Source: Sphingomonas sp. ID1715
Lineage (GTDB): Bacteria; Pseudomonadota; Alphaproteobacteria; Sphingomonadales; Sphingomonadaceae
Assembly: GCF_013044515.1 (NCBI RefSeq)
Contig: NZ_JABEPR010000004.1
Coordinates: forward strand, 124,001-188,000
Reading direction: 5' to 3'
Length of the DNA stretch: 64,000 bases
Shown: positions 17,121 to 23,571 of the stretch, piece after piece
Layout of the letters: every line of letters begins with the position of its first letter
Numbering within the stretch: position 1 is the stretch's first letter
Notes under the pieces: generated by a model
Told to the model about the DNA's origin: nothing
Database searches by the model: none
Seen by the model: the letters and a program-made list of their open reading frames with translations, nothing else
Program-made: the position numbers and the translations under genes

Positions 17121-17587
17121 AGCGCCTGCACGTCCACGTTGGAGTCAACGACCTCGACCAGTCGATCGGCTTCTATTCGACCCTGTTCGACGCCGAGCCG
17201 ACGATCGTGAAGGCGGACTACGCCAAGTGGATGCTGGACGATCCGAGGGTCAATTTCGCGATCTCTTCCGGGCAGCACGCCACCAAGGGCATCGAGCATC
17301 TCGGCATGCAGGTAGAGAGCCAGGACGAGCTGGCGGAGATCTATGGGCGCCTCAAGGCCGCCGACCGCCCGATCCTCGAGGAAGGCGCGACGACCTGCTG
17401 CTATGCGAAGTCCGAAAAGAGTTGGATCGCCGATCCCCAGGGCGTGGTCTGGGAAGCCTTCTTCACCAGCGGCGAGGCGACCGTCTATGGCGACAGCCCG
17501 GCGCTGTCCGCGATTTCCGACAATGCGGGCGAGGCGAGCTGCTGCGTGCCTGTCCTTCCAGCTGCGAAGGTCGGATGCTGTGGATGA
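17117..17587 (+). CDS. arsI: ArsI C-As lyase / CadI-like vicinal-oxygen-chelate protein
   Basis: A 156-residue protein with tandem beta-alpha-beta-beta-beta motifs. ArsI cleaves the carbon-arsenic bond of trivalent organoarsenicals such as methylarsenite using Fe(II) and O2. Likely metal ligands are His5 or His7, His61 (GIEHLG) and Glu113 (VWEAFF), and the substrate-binding vicinal pair is Cys94-Cys95 in TTCCYAKS, all where ArsI has them. Additional Cys pairs sit at the C-terminus (SCCV and GCCG). It overlaps arsR and arsC by four bases each. CadI, a cadmium-induced relative, is the alternative name. Confidence 0.85.
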   Translation: MKRLHVHVGVNDLDQSIGFYSTLFDAEPTIVKADYAKWMLDDPRVNFAISSGQHATKGIEHLGMQVESQDELAEIYGRLKAADRPILEEGATTCCYAKSEKSWIADPQGVVWEAFFTSGEATVYGDSPALSAISDNAGEASCCVPVLPAAKVGCCG

Positions 17588-18018
17588 GCGTCACCATCTA
17601 TCACAATCCGGCTTGCGGCACGTCGCGCAATACGCTCGGCCTGATCCGCAACGCCGGCATCGAGCCGGACGTGATCGAATATCTCAAGGACCCGCCGACG
17701 CGCGCCGAGCTGGTGTCGCTGATCGAGCGAATGGGCATCGGCCCACGCGACTTGCTGCGCCAGAAAGGCACGCCCTATGCCGAGCTCGGCCTGGAAGATC
17801 CGAATCTCACGAATGACCAGCTGATCGACGCGATGATCGAGCATCCCATCCTGATCAACCGGCCAGTCGTCGTGACCCCGCTCGGCGTGAAGCTGTGCCG
17901 GCCGTCCGAAGAAGTGCTCGATATCCTGCCGCAGCCGCAACGCGGCGCGTTTCGCAAGGAAGACGGCGAGCTGGTCGTCAACGACACCGGGCGCCGTGTC
18001 AGCGGAACGGGAAGCTAG
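17584..18018 (+). CDS. arsC: Glutaredoxin-coupled arsenate reductase
   Basis: A 144-residue ArsC of the Grx-dependent (R773-like) family that reduces As(V) to As(III). The N-terminal HNPACGTSRNTL places the catalytic Cys at 11. The arginine region LINRPVVVTPLGVKLCRP matches the conserved NRPIV part of the active site. The ATG overlaps the arsI stop, so translation is coupled. Its product As(III) is the substrate of the Acr3 pump encoded next. Confidence 0.94.
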   Translation: MSVTIYHNPACGTSRNTLGLIRNAGIEPDVIEYLKDPPTRAELVSLIERMGIGPRDLLRQKGTPYAELGLEDPNLTNDQLIDAMIEHPILINRPVVVTPLGVKLCRPSEEVLDILPQPQRGAFRKEDGELVVNDTGRRVSGTGS

Positions 18019-18020
18019 CA

Positions 18021-19088
18021 GTGGCGACCAAGGCAATCGCGCCCAGCCGCCCCGCGATGTCGACGTTCGAGCGCTACCTCTCCGTCTGGGTGGCGCTCTG
18101 CATCGTCGCCGGCATCGCTTTGGGCGGGGCGATCCCTGACGTGTTTGCAGCCATCGCGTCGGCCGAGGTCGCGCGCGTCAACCTGCCCGTCGCGGTGCTG
18201 GTCTGGCTGATGATCATCCCGATGCTGTTGAAGATCGACTTCGGCGCGCTCGGGCAGGTACGGCAGCACCTGAAGGGCGTCGGCGTGACGTTGTTCATCA
18301 ACTGGGCGGTGAAGCCGTTCTCGATGGCGCTGCTCGGCACCGTCTTTATCGGCTGGCTCTTCCGGTCGCTGCTCCCGGCGGATCAGATCGACAGCTATAT
18401 CGCCGGCCTGATCCTGCTCGCCGCCGCGCCCTGTACGGCAATGGTGTTCGTGTGGTCGAACCTGTGCGACGGCGAGCCGCACTACACGCTGAGTCAGGTC
18501 GCGCTCAACGACGTGATCATGGTGTTCGCGTTCGCGCCCCTGGTGGGGCTGCTGCTCGGGGTCGCATCGATCACCGTGCCGTGGGACACGCTGCTGCTGT
18601 CGGTGGTGCTCTACATCGTCGTGCCGGTCATCATCGCGCAAGCCGTTCGGCGCATGCAGCTCCGCAGCGGCGGACAGCCCGCTCTGGATCGGCTCCTGAA
18701 AGCCCTTGGCCCGGTGTCGCTGACCGCGTTGTTGGCGACGCTGGTGATGCTCTTCGGGTTCCAGGGCGAGGCCATTCTCGGCGAGCCGCTGATCATCCTG
18801 CTTCTGGCCGTGCCGATTCTCATCCAAGTCTACTTCAATGCCGGCCTGGCCTATTGGTTGAGCCGCCGCTTCGGAGTTGCCTGGTGCGTGGCCGCCCCGG
18901 CCGCGCTGATCGGCGCATCCAACTTCTTTGAGCTCGCCGTTGCCGCTGCGATCAGCCTGTTCGGTCTCAATTCTGGTGCGGCCCTGGCCACCGTTGTTGG
19001 CGTACTGGTCGAAGTGCCAGTTATGCTGTCGGTCGTCGCGATCGTGAAGCGGACGCGGCCTTGGTATGAGACTGGCCAGGCCAGTTGA
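18021..19088 (+). CDS. acr3: Acr3-type arsenite efflux transporter
   Basis: A 355-residue, ten-span membrane protein of the ACR3 family, which extrudes arsenite. The essential Cys of span 4 is in the conserved AAPCTAMVFVWSNLCDG, and GASNFFELAVAAAISLFG and FNAGLAYWL are further family segments. GTG at 18021 lies two bases after arsC; an ATG at 18057 (MSTFERYL) is an alternative start that gives a more usual N-terminus. It is the last gene of the arsenic operon. Confidence 0.93.
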   Translation: MATKAIAPSRPAMSTFERYLSVWVALCIVAGIALGGAIPDVFAAIASAEVARVNLPVAVLVWLMIIPMLLKIDFGALGQVRQHLKGVGVTLFINWAVKPFSMALLGTVFIGWLFRSLLPADQIDSYIAGLILLAAAPCTAMVFVWSNLCDGEPHYTLSQVALNDVIMVFAFAPLVGLLLGVASITVPWDTLLLSVVLYIVVPVIIAQAVRRMQLRSGGQPALDRLLKALGPVSLTALLATLVMLFGFQGEAILGEPLIILLLAVPILIQVYFNAGLAYWLSRRFGVAWCVAAPAALIGASNFFELAVAAAISLFGLNSGAALATVVGVLVEVPVMLSVVAIVKRTRPWYETGQAS

Positions 19089-19296
19089 TCGTGAGGACCC
19101 CCCGATGGAACGCCGAGCAGCCGGTGAAGCGCTTGTTTCGGTCCGGCGACAGCATCGCATCGTAGCAGTGGCTACCATTGAAGTCCGCGGGACCTCCGTC
19201 GGCGTCCGGTCTGAAAAGCCTAGTGCCCGCATGTCGAGCGAGTTATTTGTGAAGCGCTGTTGCTGAAGGCGCGGGCGGTTGCTATCCGGTCACATT

Positions 19297-19393
19297 GTTG
19301 GGGAGTAGCTTCCGGCCGGATGCCGGGGCGGCGTCAACATACTCGCGCTTCGGCGCGTGGCGCCCAGCGGGTTTACCCGCCTAGCAAGACCAG
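19297..19393 (+). ncRNA. yybP-ykoY manganese riboswitch
   Basis: The leader of the mntP-like gene carries the conserved pieces of this Mn2+-sensing aptamer in order: TTGGGGAGTAGC at the 5' side, GTCAACATACTCGCG in the middle, a hairpin CGCGC-TTCG-GCGCG, the arm GCGGG-TTTA-CCCGC, and GCAAGACC at the 3' side. A GC-rich expression platform (about 19394-19445) leads to the gene. This class turns on Mn exporters such as mntP when Mn2+ is high. I see no gene in the gap 19089-19454, and nothing notable between 19089 and 19296. Confidence 0.9.
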
Positions 19394-19454
19394 CGCGATC
19401 CGGGGCCGAGCCGGCCGGACCGGACGCGTTGCGGCTTGCCCGGCGGAGTGTCTC

Positions 19455-20024
19455 ATGACGCCAGCCTCCATTGCCATCCTCGCATTCAGCATGTCCGCAG
19501 ATGCGTGTGCGGCCGCGGTAGGACGAGGTGCGGTTCATCGGCCACGTGTGAGTCAGTCCGTGCGCGCGGGCGCTGTCTTCGGGGCGATCGAGGCAGTGAC
19601 GCCGCTGGTCGGCTGGATGCTCGGGCTCACCGCGGCGCGGTTCGTCAGCGCGATCGATCATTGGATTGCGTTCGTGCTGCTGACCGGTATCGGCGGCAAG
19701 ATGATCGTGGAGGCGCTCGGGCGTAAAGATGCGAATTCCGATCAGGAGACCGTTCGACCATCGTTGGCGGGCCTGATTGCAACCGCCATCGGAACGAGCA
19801 TCGATGCAGCCGCCGTCGGGGTCACGCTCGCATTCCTCAATGCGAACATTTTCGCCATTGCGCTGGCGATCGGCCTCGCAACCTTCGGCATGTCGACAAT
19901 CGGGATGCTGATCGGGCGAGCGGTCGGCGCTCGCTTCGGATCGGTCGTCGAGCTGCTTGGAGGCGCAGGACTGATAGCGATCGGCACCAAGATCCTGCTC
20001 GAGCACACCGGCGTGATCGGCTGA
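19455..20024 (+). CDS. mntP: MntP-type manganese exporter
   Basis: A 189-residue, six-span membrane protein made of two related halves. Each half has an acidic motif in the first span, AFSMSADACAAAVGRG near residue 15 and GTSIDAAAVGVTLAF near residue 110, as in MntP (YebN). Export of Mn2+ is supported by the manganese riboswitch directly upstream. I use the ATG at 19455, six bases after a CGGCGGAG site; an upstream in-frame start at 19260 would read through the riboswitch. Confidence 0.9.
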   Translation: MTPASIAILAFSMSADACAAAVGRGAVHRPRVSQSVRAGAVFGAIEAVTPLVGWMLGLTAARFVSAIDHWIAFVLLTGIGGKMIVEALGRKDANSDQETVRPSLAGLIATAIGTSIDAAAVGVTLAFLNANIFAIALAIGLATFGMSTIGMLIGRAVGARFGSVVELLGGAGLIAIGTKILLEHTGVIG

Positions 20025-20038
20025 CTAGGCGAGACATT

Positions 20039-20389
20039 ATGCTGTATATGATCCTGAAGGCCGCGATTTCCGGAATCCTGATCGCGATCGTCTCGGCGGT
20101 GGCCAAGAAGTATCCTGGCTTCGGTGCCCTAATCGCCTCGCTGCCGCTGGTTTCGGTCCTCGGAATGATCTGGCTCTGGCGAGACAAGCCGGACGTGCCG
20201 AACGTGGCGGCACATGCGGAGGCGACGTTCTGGTACGTATTGCCGTCGCTCCCGATGTTCCTGCTGATCCCGGCACTCCTGCGTGCAGGCACTGATTTCT
20301 GGATCGCGCTGACGGCCGGGTGTGTGCTTACGGTCATCCTTTACACCATCCTGGCGTGGATCGGCCCGCGCTTTGGGCTGCCGATCTGA
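20039..20389 (+). CDS. DUF3147 family membrane protein
   Basis: A 116-residue protein with four hydrophobic segments (about 5-21, 28-46, 66-82 and 88-108) and the DUF3147-like stretches YPGFGALIASLPLVS and RAGTDFWIALTAGC. The function of the family is unknown. It starts 14 bases after mntP on the same strand, so it is probably co-transcribed with the manganese exporter. Confidence 0.78.
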   Translation: MLYMILKAAISGILIAIVSAVAKKYPGFGALIASLPLVSVLGMIWLWRDKPDVPNVAAHAEATFWYVLPSLPMFLLIPALLRAGTDFWIALTAGCVLTVILYTILAWIGPRFGLPI

Positions 20390-20452
20390 GGCGCGATCGG
20401 CAGGCTCTTGCGCAGAGTCGCTAAACTGCCCGAAACCTGCGAGAACCTGCGC

Positions 20453-20854
20453 ATGAGAGTGGGCAGATCGTCGGTTGGGCGCAGGAGAGCTTTGCTAGGC
20501 TGGGTCGCGACCCTGCTGCCGATCGCCGCAGCGGCTTGTTCGGCCAGTCCGAAGCATCAGGCGAAGACCGAGCAGGAGCTGCACGCCGAAGAACTTTCCG
20601 CGGGCGGGCACGATGCCGCGACGCACGAATATCGTTGTCGCGATGGTTCGGTCCTGTTTGTCGACTTCGGTCATGAGGGTTTGTCGATCGAGATCCGAAC
20701 GGCGCCAGGCTCGTCGCCACTGGTTCTGACTGCACCAAGCCAGGGAACGGACTTTGTCGGCGCCGGCACGCGTGCGACCATGAAGGAACGCGAGCTGCTG
20801 CTGGTCGGCCCTGGAGAACGACAGCGCCTCTGCACTCGCACGACGATCGGCTAG
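20453..20854 (+). CDS. MliC-like lipoprotein
   Basis: A 133-residue predicted lipoprotein: a basic N-terminus, a hydrophobic stretch and a lipobox-like IAAAACSAS. The mature part begins EYRCRDGSVLFVDF and ends with a terminal Cys (QRLCTR), matching the YxC...C layout of MliC-type inhibitors of c-type lysozyme, though the family's SGARY and FWSKG motifs are weak. I chose ATG 20453; the frame also opens at a TTG at 20408. It is convergent with the CusF-like gene. Confidence 0.5.
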   Translation: MRVGRSSVGRRRALLGWVATLLPIAAAACSASPKHQAKTEQELHAEELSAGGHDAATHEYRCRDGSVLFVDFGHEGLSIEIRTAPGSSPLVLTAPSQGTDFVGAGTRATMKERELLLVGPGERQRLCTRTTIG

Positions 20855-20904
20855 CCACCGATTACCAGCCGAGATTGCGACCGGTGCCGGCTGCGCCTTG
20901 GTTG

Positions 20905-21267
20905 TTACCCGGCAATCGGAGATCCGAGCCCGATCACTTCCGGTCGGCCGGTTTTCAGTTCGATCTCAAACGAGACGTTATCGCCGGCGGCGGTCCCGCC
21001 AGGAAGATCGTCGCGATACGGAAACAGGGTCTCGCCCGCCGGGATGTTCAGCCGTGGAATGCCCGCATGCCTGATGATGATCGTGCGGCGCACCTCGTCG
21101 ATGGCAACGATCGTGCCGCTTCCCTTTACACGCGGTAAGCCCCGGTCGTGACCTGATTGCGTGTGACCGAACGGATCCTCGCCCTTGGGGCGTTTGGGTG
21201 CGTTGCATCCGCCAACCAGCAGAGCGGCGAGAACGACCGCAGTGCCTGTTCGACCTAAGCACCGCAT
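20905..21267 (-). CDS. CusF-like periplasmic copper/silver-binding lipoprotein
   Basis: A 120-residue exported protein with a lipobox (VLAALLVGGCNAP) and a small OB-like domain whose core GSGTIVAIDEVRRTIIIRHA resembles CusF. The usual Met ligands are not obvious; His residues (HTQSGHDRG, RHAG) may bind metal instead. ATG at 21267 is annotated, but GAAGGAG is better spaced for a TTG at 21276. It is the last gene of the minus-strand metal-efflux cluster, so it may hand metal to the RND pump. Confidence 0.68.
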   Translation of the reverse strand: MRCLGRTGTAVVLAALLVGGCNAPKRPKGEDPFGHTQSGHDRGLPRVKGSGTIVAIDEVRRTIIIRHAGIPRLNIPAGETLFPYRDDLPGGTAAGDNVSFEIELKTGRPEVIGLGSPIAG

Positions 21268-21320
21268 CGCCCGCAAGGCTGCTCCTTCATTCCGCACCGG
21301 CCATTGCTCCGGAGGACGTT

Positions 21321-21539
21321 TCACGAACCCCGGCTCCCGGAGACTAGGTTCTTTCGCCATGGCCGCAAAGTCGACGGCAGCGTCAGGCGCAGCTGCCAGG
21401 CGCGGCCGCGTATGGCGTCCTGCGTGCGTCCGAGCTTTCGGGCGATCTCCACGACAGCTGTGCGGGCCCGGATCAGCCGCACGAGCTCAGCATCCGTGTC
21501 CGCATCCCACCGGGTGCCTTGGTTGCGCGGCTGCACCAT
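21321..21539 (-). CDS. Small SANT/Myb-like DNA-binding protein
   Basis: A 72-residue basic protein. Residues 9-50 (RWDADTDAELVRLI, VVEIARKLGRTQDAIRGRAW) resemble a three-helix SANT/Myb or GcrA-like DNA-binding domain: a tryptophan at the start of helix 1, then a helix-turn-helix ending in an Arg-rich recognition helix. The ATG is one base after the stop of the ZIP transporter gene, indicating translational coupling. It may be a local regulator of the metal cluster. This is inferred from pattern, not from a named family. Confidence 0.6.
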   Translation of the reverse strand: MVQPRNQGTRWDADTDAELVRLIRARTAVVEIARKLGRTQDAIRGRAWQLRLTLPSTLRPWRKNLVSGSRGS

Positions 21540-21540
21540 T

Positions 21541-22227
21541 TCAGACGATGGCCTCCTCGACCAGCAGCAGGCCCAGAAATCCGACGAAGAACATCGCTGA
21601 AATTAGCGGCGTATCGGGCTTCGCATGCGCCTCAACGAGCAGCTCTTCGGTCACGAGGTAGAGCAGCGCCATCAACCCGAACGTCAGGAATGCGGCGACG
21701 ACGGCGGGCGGTAGCAGGGCGACGGGCGTCGCTACGAGCGTTCCGAGAGGAAGCAGCAGAGCGAGCGCCACCGAGATGACAATCACTCTGGTTTTGGAAG
21801 CGAAGGACTCGCCCAACTCATCTGTCACCGTCAGGCCGAGGAACAGCACTTCAAGCGTCAGCGCGATCGTGAGGAGCAAACCGGCCTTCTCGCCGGCGAT
21901 AAAGGCAAGACCGAGGACTAGCCCATCGACGAAGATGTCGATCCCGATCGCGGCCAGCAGCCCCACCGGGCCGCGCCACCGGCCCTCGAGCGCCTTGATG
22001 CCAAGCATCACGATCACGCCAAGCGAACCGCCCACGAATGTCGCGGGAAGCGAAGCCGTGTGCACGATCTGCGGCAGGATCTCGACGGCCGCCGCTGAAA
22101 AGACCACGCCGGCGGCAAGGTGCTGGACACCGCTCGTGACCGATGGTCCCGGCTTCCATTGAAGGGTCGCCAGCGCGCCAAGAATGACGGCAGCGACCGG
22201 GATCAACGTGTAGAGGAGGCCCGTCAT
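21541..22227 (-). CDS. ZIP-family metal transporter
   Basis: A 228-residue membrane protein with about seven spans. Family signatures are HLAAGVVFSAAAVEILPQ (span 2), DIFVDGLVLGLAF (span 4) and VTEELLVEAH (near the last spans); the His/Glu/Asp residues in them resemble ZIP metal-site positions. ZIP proteins usually import Zn or Fe into the cytoplasm, which is odd inside an efflux cluster; it might maintain homeostasis or work in reverse. It follows the CDF gene closely on the same strand. Confidence 0.75.
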   Translation of the reverse strand: MTGLLYTLIPVAAVILGALATLQWKPGPSVTSGVQHLAAGVVFSAAAVEILPQIVHTASLPATFVGGSLGVIVMLGIKALEGRWRGPVGLLAAIGIDIFVDGLVLGLAFIAGEKAGLLLTIALTLEVLFLGLTVTDELGESFASKTRVIVISVALALLLPLGTLVATPVALLPPAVVAAFLTFGLMALLYLVTEELLVEAHAKPDTPLISAMFFVGFLGLLLVEEAIV

Positions 22228-22251
22228 GTCCCGCCTCTTTTCCTGGCCGTC

Positions 22252-23211
22252 CTAGACAAGGTGGTCGGGCTCCAGCGCGCAGTCGACCGTCAGATCGGTT
22301 TCGATCTGGATCGTCGGATGATCGATCCCGAATTTCTGCTTGAGCTCCCGAGCGATGCGGGCGGCGAAGGCGTCTCCAGGATAGGGGCCCGGAACATGAA
22401 GGTGCACGGTCAGTGCCGTCTCGGTCGTGCTCATCGGCCAGATATGCAGGTCGTGAATGCCTGCGACGCGCGGCTGTGCGCGCAGATACTCGCCGACCTC
22501 GCCGGGCTCGATATCTTCAGGCGCCGCCTGCAGGCTCATATTCACTGAATCTCGAAGCAGGCCCCATGTTCCCACCGCGATCACCGCGACGATGACGAGG
22601 CTGACGACGGGATCGACCCAGGTCCAGCCGGTCGCAACGATCAGGAAGCCGGCGACGACGACGCCAGCCGACACGGCAGCGTCCGCCGCCATGTGCAGAT
22701 AGGCGCCCCGAATGTTGAGGTCGCCCTTGCTGCCGCTCATGAACATGAACGCCGTAGCGCCGTTGATCAGAATGCCGATCGCAGCAACGATCATCACCGT
22801 GGTGCCTGCCACGGGTGAAGGCTCGAAGAAGCGCCGCACCGCCTCGACGGCGATGATGCCGATCGCGACCAGCAGGAACAGGGCGTTGAGAAAGGCCGCC
22901 AGGATCGACGAGCCACGCAGCCCGTAGGTGTAGCGTCCTTTCGGCCTGCGCCGCGACAGGATCGCGGCAGTCCAGGCGATCAGCAGCCCCAGAACGTCGC
23001 TGAGGTTGTGACCGGCATCGGCGAGCAGCGCCATCGAGCCCGAGAGCAGTCCGAATGCCGCCTCGACGACGACGAAGCCGAGATTGAGCGCGGTCCCGAT
23101 CGCGAAGGCTTTCCCGAAGTGCTTCGGCGCGTGGGAGTGGCCGTGTGCACCGTGGTCGTGGCCGCCATCGTCATGTCCGTGAGCGTGTCCGGCATGATCG
23201 TGCGCCGCCAT
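22252..23211 (-). CDS. czcD: CDF zinc/cadmium exporter (CzcD type)
   Basis: A 319-residue cation diffusion facilitator with a His- and Asp-rich N-terminus (HDHAGHAHGHDDGGHDHG), six membrane spans and a C-terminal cytoplasmic domain. The metal-site motif HxxxD occurs in span 2 (DAGHNLSD) and in span 5 (HMAADAAVS), which is the Zn/Cd-type arrangement. It exports metal from cytoplasm to periplasm, feeding the CzcCBA pump. The ATG overlaps the stop of the DUF190 gene (TGATG). Confidence 0.92.
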   Translation of the reverse strand: MAAHDHAGHAHGHDDGGHDHGAHGHSHAPKHFGKAFAIGTALNLGFVVVEAAFGLLSGSMALLADAGHNLSDVLGLLIAWTAAILSRRRPKGRYTYGLRGSSILAAFLNALFLLVAIGIIAVEAVRRFFEPSPVAGTTVMIVAAIGILINGATAFMFMSGSKGDLNIRGAYLHMAADAAVSAGVVVAGFLIVATGWTWVDPVVSLVIVAVIAVGTWGLLRDSVNMSLQAAPEDIEPGEVGEYLRAQPRVAGIHDLHIWPMSTTETALTVHLHVPGPYPGDAFAARIARELKQKFGIDHPTIQIETDLTVDCALEPDHLV

Positions 23212-23561
23212 CAGTCGCTCTCCCCGGTCTGACCCAGTTGCCGCGCCGCAGTCCCGCCGATCACCTCGACCGCTTCCAACGTGACCAGCCCGACATCCGG
23301 GATGTCGGACAGTTCCGATGCGAACGCCCGCAGCTTTGTTTCCGCGTCTACAATCTCGATGACGACGGCGCGATCGCTTTCGAGAACATGCCGGCGGTGG
23401 ACGTGCGCCGCCCGGCCGAAGCCGAGCAGCGCCTCCAGGATGGTGACGCCCGCCAGCCCGGCCTCACGGGCACGGCTCGCGATCAGTTCGAAGACCTTGC
23501 GGTCGCCGAAATAGGCGGCCTCGTCGGTATAGATCCGAAGCAGCTTGATGGGTTCGGTCAT
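23211..23561 (-). CDS. DUF190 PII-like protein
   Basis: A 116-residue protein of the DUF190 family, which has a ferredoxin-like fold related to PII signalling proteins. LLRIYTDEAAYFGDRKVFELI at the start and the GVTILEALLGFGRAAHVH segment are characteristic. Members are often found beside metal RND pumps and crcB and may sense a nucleotide or ion to modulate transport. It is located between czcA and czcD, with a GGAGAG ribosome site in the short gap after czcA. Confidence 0.85.
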   Translation of the reverse strand: MTEPIKLLRIYTDEAAYFGDRKVFELIASRAREAGLAGVTILEALLGFGRAAHVHRRHVLESDRAVVIEIVDAETKLRAFASELSDIPDVGLVTLEAVEVIGGTAARQLGQTGESD

Positions 23562-23571
23562 CAGTCTCTCC

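Noticed and set aside
19066-19266. 66-residue plus-strand frame after acr3
   Set aside because: It overlaps the acr3 end out of frame, lacks a ribosome site and gives a featureless basic peptide.
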